From Ceriagrion tenellum (Eukaryota > Arthropoda > Insecta > Odonata > Coenagrionidae): a DNA stretch of 64,000 bases. Below the pieces are notes generated by a model. The model searched no databases. It worked only from the letters and a program-made list of their open reading frames with translations, and was not told the DNA's origin. Shown piece after piece: positions 31,536 through 45,079 of this stretch. The stretch is from positions 138,065,747 to 138,129,746 of the forward strand of contig OY720636.1 in the NCBI GenBank assembly GCA_963169105.1, written 5' to 3'. A program made the position numbers and the translations under genes. Numbering within the stretch: the first letter of the stretch is position 1; each line of letters opens with the position of its first letter.

Positions 31536-34269
31536 TTCTCTAATTAATGTTCGCCAATTTTCATACCATAATTCGGTAGAATGAAAATCATCGGGCGCGT
31601 TCTCATTTGAAATGAAATTATTTTTTTCCGGCTCCGGATTGGGGACATGTTAAGAAATTATCCCACCTTCAGCCATCTCATATTGTCCCTTTTAACTTGC
31701 TGTTTCATTCGAGCCCTTTTTTACTATTAGTCATAACTTTTCACGTCCTGCAATTTCAGATTAATACCCATCAGATTTTTATATTTACAATGGTGAATAA
31801 TACTTGAACCTTGGTTTCTCTGTGCTATCAATTAAGTTTACGGTACAGTAATAGTAAAAGATATTTAGTCAAGTTCTGCTATCTGTCGATACTAGTCAGT
31901 GCGTAGGTTTTCTCAATTCACGGACCAGCCATGATCACTAGAATCATTGGCTAACATTTTTGGAGCAGCTCTGGTGTATGGATTTCGTTTTTATCATTTT
32001 GTTGCTACTTAAATCGGCACATCGTTTTTAGAGGAGCTGAGGACTCACTGTCTCCCAGATTTCAGCAATTTTTTCAGCTTAGATTATTATGCATAATTAC
32101 TTTGAGTATATTCTCTTCTGCAATTTTATTAGGATGTTTTGCCATTTCTAAACACTAATAAATACTTACTTCGTGCACATTCTCTCTGTGGCTGATACGC
32201 GCCATGACGACTTTCTCATTGCATCATTCTTGTGAGAGGTCGGTAAAATAATGGTGTCTCTGTCGACGTGTGCTCCGCTGTTTGTATGTTATCTTCTCTT
32301 AGCTACGCCATATAACCTTTACCTGCCTCTGTCCATCACCTGTTCACCCCCTTTTCATCGAGCCCAGAGCTCTCCCCTCTCTCTCTCTCTCTCCTGCAGG
32401 GCTTTGCCTCTCCTGGACGTCACACACAGAGCATCACCGCTCACTTTCCTTTCACGCTCCTATCATCTCATCCAAACTCTCTTTTTTTCGCAAAAAATGA
32501 TTCTCTCTACAATAGATGAAAAAGGCAAGTTAAACTCTCAGATTTCTTGGGGAACTCTCTGCTTTTATTTCGAAAATATGCTATGGCAGGCGACTGCGCT
32601 GCGAAGGGCTGTGATGGGAGAAGGGTGAATAACCGCTAAAGTGACCAATATTTGTTTGATGCTGATCGATTTTTCGGTGATATCGAATGCAACTATCGAG
32701 CATTCTACGGGAGCAATTTTTAAAACGCCGTTTTTATCTCACCTCTCCGGAGAATTTAAAAAAATATATTGTACATTTTTCTGACAATACAGTTAGGATT
32801 AGTAATACTCAATATACGCCAAAGTGCAGTATATTCAAGAAAAATTTTATTCGTTGAATGATCATTTAAATTTATTCTTGTGTCACTAATTACAATAACT
32901 AAAATTCATTCATGACCGTTATTATTTTTCACTGGCATTTTTGTTTTGTTCTCTCTCACACAATTTAAAAATATTTAAATAAAAATAAAATATCATAAGA
33001 GTTCAAAAATAAACTAGTAAGACCCACTGTGAAGCAAATTTCCCTCAATCGTCGACATAAGTTTATGCAATCACAAGCATAATTTATGGATTACCAACAC
33101 CTGAAAGGAAAAACTTGACGGTGTACGGAGAAATGAGAAGTTCCCGCCGATCCGGTGCATGTATGTAAACGAGACAAACTTTTATTAAGCAGCACAAACT
33201 CATCTGGCCAGAAACAAGGGGGCGAGATTAAAAGCAGTGTTTACGAGATGAACGACGCAACCTCTCATTTTTTTCTCCAGTGAGAAAAGGTTATCTCTGT
33301 CAAACAAACCTCAAGTATCCATCTTTGTAATCCTAAAAGCTCATGTCTCAATACCTCTCTCTCTCTATGTCGATGTCGTCGATGAACGATGTCGGCCAGG
33401 GCCCACATCGTTCCTTTGTTTTTGTAATACTACGTAATACTGACCGATTTGCACTAGCAAATCTCTGTCGCAAGACTCGGCGGCGCCCATTTGCACGAGG
33501 ACAGTCCTCCCCGAACCCCTTCTCCTCCTCAAATTCCACTCCCTCCTTCCTTTGTGTTTTCCCTCGCTAACATACTCCTGTCATCCTGATCCTTGTATGC
33601 CCACCTCTTGACGCGACGAACAACTCCCTAATTGGGTCAACTCTATTCCAGAGTCTGGAATAGTCTTCTTTCCGCCTTCTGGCCTTTAGGCTGGGCTGGG
33701 ATAGGCAGGGGTCAGCTGTTGCTCTCACTCACTCAACTCCCATGGCCGAGTCGAGGTTAAAGGTGATCCGATTCGCCCTCTAGTTCCATGCAATGTGTTC
33801 GCGGGATCGCAATATACTGCATATTCTCTCCTGTGTGGGAATTTAATTTGGGAAGGATGCGTCTTTTGACTTCTCGGGAGGAAGTGAGGGATAATATTCT
33901 TCGAGAGCTGTTCTCGGACGGCTGGTCTTTAATTTATAAAGAAAAATTAAAAATATTTAAAAGTAATTTAAGTTAATTTCAGCATTAATATATCATCTCA
34001 ATTACAGATGATGCAAAATATCATTGCAAAATGTTGGAATAAAGGAATGTTACGGTGTTTATTTTTGAAGACCAACTCTCCAAAAACAGATTTTGAAAAT
34101 ACTTTTTAAAAAGTGTCACAATCTATCTGTCACGGAAGGTAATCGTATAGCATAATTATAAACAATAATGATTAATACTTGAATTTGCAATTACTTTAAA
34201 AATTTCAGGCTTAAATATGTAAACATTCAATTTTTAAGTGAGAGACAAAAAACTTTAAATATTTCCACA
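31536..34269. other. Unassigned sequence
   Basis: No gene recognised. A (CT)n run lies at about 32376-32393. A small GC-richer patch at 33350-33560 has open frames on both strands without a domain. Confidence 0.4.
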
Positions 34270-34705
34270 GTTATTTAATTATTGTAGGTACAAGGCACAA
34301 CTACTTTGCATAGGCATCATACTTTGGCAAAAAGTTTATTATAAATTTATTAATGTCCGCCGTTGTCTGGTTATTGAGATATCGATGGAATAAGAGGAAC
34401 AAGGAATGGTGGAGGATGGTCGAGTTGTCGGGACAGGATGATAGGAAGTGTTCACCTCACTCACGGATCAAGGGGCAAGGACCGCTACCAGAAAACCGCC
34501 GCCATGGAACTACTGAACCCATTACCCTGCTCCGCCGATTCGATTACTATCCTCCTTCATTATAAACTGCCCTTACTCAACCTATACCTCAAGTACGTAG
34601 TTGCAACAGACATAAATTAATAAATATCGAACTTTGTTGCTGAAGATGAGGACTATGCGTTGAAACTAACTGTGCAAAGTAGCTATAGTAATAAAATATT
34701 AATTA
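34270..34705 (+). mobile_element. Possible short retroelement with hairpin-GAAAC 3' end
   Basis: At the right end, CTGAAGATGAGGACTATGCGT and TGAAAC (34640-34665) are followed by GTGCAAAGTAGCTATAGTAATAAAAT, resembling Penelope-type element ends. The left end contains CTACTTTGCATAG, partly the inverse of the right-end GCAAAGTAG, so the ends may be imperfect inverted repeats. The interior (34380-34560) is GC-richer than its surroundings and has no complete protein. Confidence 0.35.
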
Positions 34706-36254
34706 AGAAGTAAGAACGTTATTTTGATCTCATACAGTGTATGCCTTTTCAAGCCTCAGGTACTCTATAACTCGTCTCCTTGATGAAAAATTGAACTAGG
34801 TGCTCACATAGTTACATAAGTTCCTATGTGAATAATTCAATCGACGCAAGATGTGGATATTCCAGATTACTAATCGTTTATATACGTCAATAGTTGGCTA
34901 AGTAATGTCACCTTTTCAACTTAATGAGAATTGGTAAAATAAGTAACTTATCATATTTGGTTACAACCTCTTAGTAAGTCTTAAACTACGTTATCCGCCG
35001 AATGTTTCTTAGATCCCCTCCTCTTTCCTAAAGATCGTGATATAGGTGCATGCTCCATTTACTTAGGGTATGCCTAGTATGCCATATCTAATGCTCGTTT
35101 CTACCTGTAGTTTATGTCTTCTCCAGTCTTTTCAGTTTTGGGAGGTGTAACTTTGTCCCGAAGGCGTATTGCTGCCAGTTTGCTGTCAGTTTTAACGCTG
35201 CTATCGATACAAGGTTGTTATTAAACACAATTTTAATGCGAGATGATATAAATGTTGAAATAAGTATAATGATTAAACATATGTGCATTTTCGTGAAATT
35301 AATTGTTTCATTTATCATTTTTATAAGAATCACCCAGTAGGAATACTTTTCTGATAAGACTCGGCGAAATGTTTGAATATATGACTCGGAGAGATGATGA
35401 GATATTAACAAGCCAGAGCGAACTATTTAATGCATTTCAGGAAGTAAAAACTTGTCCTTCTCATGTTGTAAAATTATATTCATAGTGACGGAATCAATAA
35501 TTGAGCGCATTCAATCACCAAATTATGCTTATACGTTATCAACATTCTCTTCAATTTCACAATGAAAACCTACACCATATACATGCTTCTGCTGGAAAAA
35601 TCAATTTCTCTCATATAGGAATGCATTTGGAGCATTATTTTGACAAAAGAAAGTTTAAATGATTGGATCCGTATATCCGGATCAGTATAGCCTTATAGGA
35701 ATAATAGCAAGGCATGTGTTGGAATAAATCTGGAATTAATGGATTCATCCCTACCAAGAAAGCGAAATGATAAAACAATCGTCCCGCACAAAAACCAATC
35801 GGATGGTTGCTTATATTACATTTACATTTCCGACCACCACCTAAAGAATATTGGCTTTCAAAATTTTTTCGTCAAATCCACCTCCGATGCAGACTTTAAC
35901 GGCAAAATTTATTTTGAAACTATACTTTCCACTCGCGTGTTCACAAAAATGGTGATACTTGAGATGGAATGCAAGGGGTGTTTGAAATGAGAAGCGTTGA
36001 CGTTTCCACTTTTGGATTTTAGCGTTCACATCTCCTTTCCCTCCTCTCCTCGTTTTTATTCATTCCGGATCCATCTCAAATCTTGCTATCCATATGGCAA
36101 ATGTATGAGATTATAAAAAAAACGGGAGAAGAATTCGCCTCTCACTTGTTCTTGAATCTCCTGCCGAGAGCGGTGCTGTCAAATCCTTAGCGTGTGGACT
36201 CAGCAACGTCCCTCGTGCAAATTCTCATCCCTTCGCGTATATATGTATAGTTGC
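34706..36254. other. Unassigned AT-rich sequence
   Basis: No feature recognised. Confidence 0.4.
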
Positions 36255-36780
36255 TTCCCTTCTCTTGTCAGCCGTAGGGTTCTCCCCCCCCACCCTTTCT
36301 CTTCTAGAATCCTCCTCCTGAACCCTTCCCTTTCTCCTCTCATAAACACCCCTTCAAAACCCGCTCCCCCTCCCCCCCCCGCCCACTAATGCCCATCGGC
36401 CCTTCCCACCCAACCCTCTAGGCGCCCGTTTAATCCCACCCCACTCTGGCAAAACCCTCCCTCAGCGTCCGGCACGAAAACATATCCACCCCCCTCTAAT
36501 TCACCCCGTGCACTCATCCCTCCTGGCCATTTTTTCCTCCCCCTTCCACCCCTCTCCATTCCATGGATGGCGATGTTTGTTTACCTTCTCACTTCCACGC
36601 GAGATGACTCTGCTTTCTCCCGAGTGTGCGAGGAAGGGACCTCGGCAGCGGCGCGGCCGCCTGCTCCCGCTCCTCCTCTCCTTCACCCATCATCCTCTTC
36701 GTCCGTCTCTCTCCTCGCGTTTCTCTCATATCATCCTCCCTCCCTCCTCTCGTCCACCTCCCTTTCATCCGGCTCTCTGA
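36255..36780 (+). repeat. Pyrimidine-rich, GC-elevated island
   Basis: C/T-rich sequence with many runs of four or more Cs. Open frames on both strands are low complexity. Confidence 0.55.
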
Positions 36781-36787
36781 GATGAGC

Positions 36788-36811
36788 GGGGGGGGGAAGA
36801 GGGAGGGTGGG
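36788..36811 (+). promoter_or_regulatory. G-quadruplex motif at an abrupt strand switch
   Basis: Nine consecutive Gs (36788-36796) are followed by GGGAGGGTGGG (801-811), giving four G-runs. The motif marks an abrupt change from pyrimidine-rich to purine-rich plus strand. Confidence 0.65.
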
Positions 36812-37565
36812 AGGAGGAGGGAAACACATACTAACACTCACAACTACATATCCCGGCCCATCTCCACAGCAACCGCCATCCACCCCGAGTCCGTCCCTTT
36901 TCGCTGTTGATGCCATCTTTTGTCTCCCAGCTGCACTAGCGGGCGTAAATATGTACATTCTTTTTAATTCATCCGGGTGAGCATTATACGTTCGTTTTCG
37001 TCCCCTCTATGTCTGCCTCTCTCATACCCATACACCGTCCTACTACTCTCCCGCAACCGACTGGCCCTCACATCACCAGTTAATATTTTATACATGTACT
37101 TACTATTTAAATAAAAAAAAACCATCATGCCTGATGATACTTGATTTAAGTTGTTTGTCCATAATAATAGATGAATGAATATTTAAAAATTTTTATGTAT
37201 TTTCATGAAGATAGTCAACATTGAATTAATTTTTCTTGCTTCAGGATACAGTTTCCTTGTGGCAAAGGCCACTGAAAATTACATGTTTATTCATTTTGTA
37301 CCTTTATATTATCCTATCAAATCCTATATAAGTTTATGAGACTACGCTTAAAAATGCTATCGGTCGCCAAGGGGACTGTTTAGCGAAAACGCAACATATC
37401 GAGAAGTATTCTCAAAATTTTCATGATTTATAATGGTGAAATTTATTTGCATAAAAGATTATTAAACTTGATTACATTTCCTGCCCCTTGCGCAATTTTC
37501 ACTTTAATCATTCGTATTTCGTTTTTGCATAAATCTCGGCTTGAAAACACCGTATTTCATATTTA
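36812..37565. other. Unassigned sequence
   Basis: Nothing recognised beyond the right flank of the island. Confidence 0.4.
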
Positions 37566-37690
37566 ATTTTGCCAAAGAAGAAAGACTGCAAGTGGATGAA
37601 ACAAACTTTGTACGAATATTTCTTTAAGGGAATTTGCGGACAAACACACAGAAAAACTTTGCTTTTATATTAATCGAGTAGAATAAACAC
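37566..37690 (+). repeat. Diverged direct repeat, copy 1
   Basis: Collinear with 38296-38422. Shared blocks in order are GCCAAAGAAGAAAGA/GCAAAAGAAAAAAGA, TGxAAGxGGAT, TTTGCxGxCA, and ACTTTGCTTTTATATTA. The separation is about 730 bases, suggesting an old segmental duplication or two copies of one repeat. Confidence 0.5.
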
Positions 37691-38295
37691 CCCGGCCCTT
37701 GTCATACACGGTGGAATTTGGTTTCTTGTATAGAAATATATCTATTATTCCCTCGAAGACGTATTTTTTATTACAAAAATTATTGATTGATTTTGTAATA
37801 TGTGGTACTGGGAAATGATGTTTTAGTACGGAAAAATATAAGATTTCTTGGAGAAATTACTTTTTAAAAAAATTCAAATTTCCTTTTTGGACATATTCCA
37901 TTAACTAACTTTTTACGACTTGCACGTTTTCCAGTGGTCAATTCTCTTTGATTTTTTCAGCCCTTATAGTGCAATTCTGAGTTATCTGTCATCTCAAATT
38001 GGATACTTAAAACCTACCGTATACCACCGCCTCTTTCTTTTATTATCTTTATCCGACAAAATTTTCTCTCCGTATAAGGAGCGTACACTCAATAAAACTT
38101 TCCCTTTACATAGCGTTCCCAATTGATCCGTTTTTTGCCTTTATTTTCCCTCTATATTAAAATGTGTCTATGCTTCAACAATGCCGCCATTAGTGCTACG
38201 GTTTACTAAAAGCGATTATTTTGATCAATGTCTGGAACGATTTTTCCAAAACTTCGCGAATTCAGAAGTAAAACAAAATAGTAGTTCTTCTTGAA

Positions 38296-38422
38296 TTACG
38301 CAAAAGAAAAAAGATTGTAAGCGGATAAAATGAAGCTAACTTGGAGTTTCTTATAGAAATGGATTTGCCGGCAGACAAAAAACTTTGCTTTTTATATTAT
38401 TAATAATCTGTGTGATAAACAG
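38296..38422 (+). repeat. Diverged direct repeat, copy 2
   Basis: Partner of 37566-37690; see that entry for the shared blocks. Both copies end with a block reading roughly AATAAACACC/GATAAACAGG. Confidence 0.5.
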
Positions 38423-38780
38423 GTAGGTGTATATCTATGTGCATGCAAAACACATTTTTAACCGCCTGTTTTGACGGATCTCCTGAGGTTTTCGAGTCGA
38501 GCAAGCTTGCCGCATTCTATGTCTTCCATCGTGTAACTCAAGTAATAGGCAGGTGCCTGTGGTAGTCGTGTTGAGACACTGTGCCTCCCCGCTCCCAACC
38601 TTCCCACTGCGCCCCCTCCTAACTTTCCCATCCGACGGGGAAGGAGTCCTGTCGTTTGTTCGGTGATGAGATTTCGCGCCGTCGAGCGTGGTCGTCCACC
38701 CGAATGTAAGCACGGGGGTGGAGGGGAGAGATCCCTTGTCCCTTACCCAGCCTCCTCTCCCGCCGAACAGTCCCCGCTCT
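38423..38780. other. GC-rich patch
   Basis: GC-elevated sequence with a 57-residue minus-strand frame ending at 38458 (start at 38631). Its C-terminal part, around MEDIECGKLARLENLRR, reads somewhat like real protein, but it has no recognisable domain and no supported splice structure. An overlapping 92-codon frame exists on the same strand in another register. Confidence 0.3.
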
Positions 38781-41700
38781 CGTTCCTCCCACGCCTCTCG
38801 GATTTAAAGTCCTCTTTGCTTAAGGGTTTCGGCATTTTTCCGTTTTCCAAAAAAAGAGCATCCTCTTTGACATTTACGGCAGGTGAAATTTGTGCGTCCG
38901 GTCTGGTGTGATACCATTAGCCAAAAGAAACCAAACCATGTTGAGAGATGATGTATGTCTGTGGTGAAGCAGAATTTATTTAACTGTACATATAGCGATA
39001 ATGGTGGAAATTAAGGTCATCATTCGGGGTCATTAAAGATAGCAATAAGTTGCCAAGCATAATAATAGTTGAGAGTTAACTTATTACACATCCTCTATTA
39101 ATATTATATGGCCTGGTATCCAGGATGATTTATGCCTACTGTAGTGGAAACCCAAAGTCAAAACTTTTAATTTCCACCTAAGTCATGACCATTACGTTAG
39201 TAATCGATGTAACATCTCCGTCTAGACGATGTGATATGTATTAGGTAAGCATGCTGATAGAGTCCTCAAACTCGGGTACCACGGCACGAATAACGAGAGG
39301 TGAAACCGTTTCATTTCACCAAAGTCGGAGGTAGTTAATGCAAGGAAAAACTTTAATTTCTCCTGTGAGTACTGGACGTTGTAAAATTTTCCGTTTGTGC
39401 TCGTTTTTCCCCTTTAATTACGCATGGCGTAATTTTATTTCGTGCTATGTACAGAAAATCAGATTAACAAGATAGTACCTTTCTCCATCAAATGTTGATA
39501 ATGCCATTTGTGTGTGGCAGTTTCTAGTGTTTTTTTCACAAGTTAATCAGCTTGATGCTTCTCGTTATGTGCCCGAAATGGGAGAGAAGTATAGAATCCA
39601 GGCGTCAGTTTTTTTTTTCTCATATTCAATGGTCATGGTGATTTTTGTGTTTCCTACCTACATCAAAACTAAAGCAATAAATTGAATCGACTCGTTGGTT
39701 TCCACTTAATAGTTAGAGAAATTCTGAATTTTATGTAATCGATTACAGCAAGTAAACAGCGTACCAAAGGTTTATGTCATTATCCAATCCAGGCCAAGAA
39801 TTTTCTTATAGTCAAGAAATAGTTGACTATGCTTTATTGTTATTTCCTTAAAGATTTTGAGCATGACTAAGATGAAGTATTAGAGTAATTTTCAAGGGTA
39901 TATATTGCAAAACTAATATTATTCGTGAAAGTATGTAGACATCTGTGCATGTAGTAACCTATGTATAGAAAGTCAGAAAAGCCCACAAAAAGGAGGCCTT
40001 GCCCGAGAAAAAGAAATTATTGAGCTTTTGATATAAATAGAAATGTTCGCTAATTTCAAAATACAGTATTATTTATTGATCCTGATTATCGTAAGATTTT
40101 CATTTCAAGAGACCCATTTTAAAGCATTTCGATGCTAATGAGACGTATTTAATTCAAAATATTTTACAGTCGATTAAGAAAAATATTCGTTCTCAAAGTC
40201 AATTTATTGTCTTTTGAGAATTGATAACATTTACGATAATGCGTCACAAGATAAGTCTTATACATCAGGAAATTCGGATCTCAGGCGCTAGTAAATTGCT
40301 GCGATTAATAGTATGCGAGATGACTCACAGACAAGAAAACTTATGTGAAAGCTTAAAAAAATGCCGCATTCGTTCATGGTACAAAGGATTATTTTGTGAA
40401 GTGGGTGACTCCTCCATTAACCTCTGTCAAACGTGCGTTTTTTTTAGTTTTCTTGTGATAAAATCTTACGATTTAAATACTTCTTTAAAACGAATTCAGC
40501 AACTTTACGTGAAAAATTCAGCCTTGACTATTGCTTACCCACATAATGCTATCTAACGGAAAATCGAAAAACTTTTCGCCAGTTCACATCGTTCCACTCA
40601 ACGTCGTTCGTAAGAGATGATGTATTGCTATGTGCACTGGCTTCAGCGCATTGAATGGAAAGCTGCCATTCTCAGCTCTCCCTCGGTCATGTTTACCTTT
40701 GGTTCTCATTAAGAAATCGTAAGGAAATCGTCGTTGCCACCACATTCAAAACGTGCGGCTTTCCCCTTAGGGCTGCGTGATTTTATTTGCAACATCTGTT
40801 TCTACGACTGCCCTTCTTTTAAGGGGGCTCCTCTCTGGTGACGGGAAGTGAGGAGTAGCTTTTAGGTGGCTATAGACGACGGCCTGAAACGCTATCGTAT
40901 ATATCTACGAGCTTTTAACTTACGACTTTGCTTTGCTGCTTATAGCAAATCTGCTTGCGCAGGCCTCCGGGAGAAGGAACAATATTGAAAGTAAATGTTG
41001 CTTCTCGCTTTATGGTATCGCGCTAATTAGTTCGACCGCGGAAGGAACAAAAATTTTTCTAAGATCAGATGATGGCCATGACGCACACAACGAATATTTA
41101 TAAAAGTCTTTGCACTTACTCTAAATGAGACGCCAGTAAAACTAAGATGGATTATCAAAATGTCGCAAATTGCGTAGTATAACAGCACAGTGAATATCCT
41201 CGATAACTCATGCAACGAATTTTTCTCTGCGCCATCAGTGACGTTGTTGTCCGTGGAGGAATAAAGGGTAAGGAGACGATCTCCCATAGAATACGGTTGA
41301 GCAAGAATAAAATGGTGTTTTTGGCGAGGGTATTCAACCCCCTTAACGTCCATGTGCATGAACACATCCTAGGTCTGTCTATAAAGCTAGGAAGACCCTA
41401 GACTAGCGATTCAATTCTTAGTTTTTGAGTATCCGTTGGATTAAGAATGGATTTGAGGAATGGACTGATCAAATGAGAATTCAATGCTTACTCTTTTGTT
41501 ATTCACACCGTCCTCTCCACACACTCAATGGCAGTTGTTTGAAATCGTTTCTTGGAAACTGAGGCAGGATGGAGAGAATAGGAATGAAGCCTTAGGTTAG
41601 AAAATTACGGGTAATGTTTCTTCTCTACCGATATTTCCGACAATCGAGGAAGATATGTGACATTTAAACATGGTTGCATCATATAAAATATCACATGTCC

Positions 41701-43205
41701 TGAACTCGCGTAAATGCTTGTAAATAAATTTCAACCATGCAGGCATGCTTACTCACTATCTTCCCCATGCAGTCGAAAGGACTGTTGTGATTGCGTCGTT
41801 CATACTTTCCCAATCTAGAGCTCATGAATTTATAAATACAGTGGATGTTTATCTCTCCACCAAAGAGTACTCCCAAGCATTCCACACGCAAGGCAAATAC
41901 GATAAATAAGTCGATTTTTCCACCGCCACTCTGGTGTAATGATACTAACATCCACAAAGATACCCTTTTACGGGTATTCAGGAACATTTTAAATCTTCAC
42001 ATTGTCCGAATCTCTTCAACGGTAAATGAATTACCGTTTCAAGCTCTCGTTAACTCTTAATAACTACAGTCCTCCACGAGTTAATGACGCTAACTTTGCC
42101 GATGGTGGCGCTGACGACATCATTCGCTGATAATGTCATAGGTATATATTTTGCGGAAGTAAGTGGGAACAGTGTGGCTTATACAGCGGAGCGAAATATT
42201 TGTATCCGTAGCGGATATTAATTCTAGAGCTTTCGGGGGAAGGATTAACTTTCTTCCCACAGTCCTTTGCACCTCCTCGTGTCTCGCAAGGAGACGCACG
42301 CCGCTCGAACGAGTCAGAAAAGGTCACGTAGCTCGCAAAGAGTTCATTGAACAGCGGGTTTTGAGTCCCCACGAAACCTCTTCCTCCCGTTTCGTGACTG
42401 CGGTTTGCTTAATGGTCTGCGCGGCAGTCTAGCGACTGCCCTGAAAGTATTATGAGAATGGTTTCTCGGGCCTCCTGTATGAAATGAAATCGGAATAATC
42501 TATTCCATAAAAGTATCTCTTGTTTTTTTCCGCCCAGCGCGAAGATAAAACGGTCGTTTTCTAAAACGGTGCCCTCTCATTTGAGGTCGGCCTTGACCCG
42601 TGTGGGGGATATTGACGCGACGACAGAATATTCGGAAGATTACATCTTTTTAGGGGAACGAAAAAGGATCCACATCCCGGAACATTTCCAGGACGCTCAC
42701 TCACTCAGAATTTTCCTTCCAGAACGTCTACTCACTTGTTTATTTATATATATATTTATCTCTATATACATACAGACACACATGTCGTTCCATGTGGTAA
42801 GCTTTCGCCGAAGTGGTTCTCCACACATCTCATTATATTTAATGACTTGGTACCAGCGTGAGGGATAACGCAAATCTACCAGCTTGCTCCTACATTTCAG
42901 AAGTAGAACACACGCGGAAAAAAATACGTTGCGGCGAGAAGAATTTGCTTAATTAAGACGCGCTCAGACATCTATTGAGCGGGAACCTCGTTTCGCATTC
43001 CAGTCTGCAAGCTTTCATGAAAGCATGTATCAGGATAGGATAAATTAAAGTCTCGAATATATGAAATGTCATTTTACTAGCCAGAGAAACATTCAAATCC
43101 AACGGTAAGACGGTATCATAATAGCCTCCGGACTGTTGGAACAAGCTTGTTCAAACTACAAAAGGTAGATGAACATACCTTAAGTAATGACGGGTGGATT
43201 AGGTG
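38781..43205. other. Unassigned AT-rich sequence
   Basis: More than four kilobases with no gene, RNA or repeat that I can name. Short frames at 40221-40556 (plus) and 41027-41365 (minus) have no family resemblance. Confidence 0.45.
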
Positions 43206-43249
43206 TTAGGTGGATTAACTCTTCGCAATTAGGTGGATTAACTCTTCGC
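43206..43249 (+). repeat. Two-copy 23-bp tandem repeat
   Basis: TTAGGTGGATTAACTCTTCG and three further bases occur at 43206-43228 and again, nearly complete, at 43229-43249. A partial copy, GGTGGATTAGG, precedes it. Confidence 0.85.
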
Positions 43250-45079
43250 TGACACCCTCTCAAACCAACCGGAATGTTATGTTTTAGATATTTTGAGGCA
43301 GCAATATCAAAAATTTTAAGAAAATGAGCACACTAGGTATAGAGCACACAGTTCATTCCAGGGTTCACGAAATATTTCTATTCCATAAAGTAATTGTCAT
43401 TGGTAGGTCCTCCAAGTCTCATCGATGACCTATCTAGAAGGAATATTTGAATTATTGTGTATGTTATCGGATAAGGGACTGAATATTGCATCTATTGGCA
43501 TTCTGAGGGCAATTTTTTATCATCTAGATTTATTTTACTTGTTATCTTTACATTAAATAGCGTTGAGTCACACAAGTAAGATTTTTCCCGGTAATATCGA
43601 AAACTAGTACTCTTAAAATTTCATTTGCACTCTGTTTCTCTTTACTTAAGAAAGAGACCCTTATTAGTGACTAAAGTTCTCCAGGTAAGTCAACTTAATG
43701 TTTTAATTTATGTTGATACGTGCCCGAGTATAGACCAATTTTTGACTTAATTTATCCTTTTTGTTACAACTTCTCTGACGTGAATGATTGAATAAATGTT
43801 TGTAAAATGCTAAATAAGTTGAGTTTTCCGTCCATGCGGGAGTATATTTTTACTGGAAATTATCTGAATTGCGGTAGATAACAAAGCTTCACATAGTATG
43901 CTAGCTAGTTTACGGTAAACGGCGCGAATCTCGTCATCGATGAGTATAAGTGATAAAAGTTAAATTGATTCTGAGCCAGTATTCGGAGGCCTTTTCTCCC
44001 TGAAAACTTAATGAATAAAATGAAATTGAATAAATAAATTGATAAATGATAAATAAGTTATTATAAAATGATAAATTGGTTGTTCATTAATTGTCACCCT
44101 GTCTTGGACGAATAATCTATCAACGGAAGAAAATTTTCTTCATTTGGCCGGTGATAAAGTTAACCGTCTTTGGTTTATTGGATGTAGTAATCGTAATCCT
44201 TAGTTATCTTACTTGTACTTATGCCTGACTATCGCTCGTAATGTTTTAATTTTAATTTTATTTGATAGAAAAAAATCCTGCTGTTCAAAAACAACACTGC
44301 GTTCTCATCGGAACTAATTATTTTTCAAGGCTGAGGAAGTTCCAAAGAATGGCCTCTTTGCAATTTGCTAATAGGATCTCCGAATTAGCAGTCTTTGTCA
44401 ACACTGCCATTTCACAATGGCACACTGCCACTTGCCGACCTGGTCAGGAGCTTTTGGGCCAATAAGAATATTTACCCTTCGGATTCGTGCCGGGAAGCAA
44501 ACGGTTGTAACAACTTCAGTGACCTAACAAGATGCGGTATTCCTCTTGTCGCATGCCGTTGCCCATGCATCAAGGGGGCTATTTTGTTTGTACATATATG
44601 GTTCCTGGTAGTTTGCAAGACTGGCACTGGGTCTCCCCTTTAAGCAAGTAAAGGTGATAGTTTTTGTTGTATTGTCGTGTTTCTTTAATAGTCTCTGCAA
44701 TGATGTTGATGATGTTTGAATATTTATTGGGTAGGTCATATGAATTTAGCTTTTTTAACCCTGCCCACGTCTAAAACCTAGTTTCAAATAATCCCTAAAG
44801 AGTACCAGAACTTCCTCATAAGTATCAGAGACCATTGAATTCGTGCAAACATAAGAAGAGAAGGTAGTTACACCATCTCCACTCCTTGGAAGGGGGTTTT
44901 TACGAAGAAAGAATCATACCAAGAGAGCGCACCTGAATGAAGTCCCTTAATTAGTCGAATGAACAAATACACCTTCCCTTAGTCCTGAATAAGGTTTGCT
45001 GTTATCCCTCCGAAATTTTTGTCCACGAAAATGGAACCTCGTGAAGATATCCCAAAAAGCCTTCATCGCCTTCGTTTAT
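43250..45079. other. Unassigned sequence
   Basis: No feature recognised. Confidence 0.4.
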
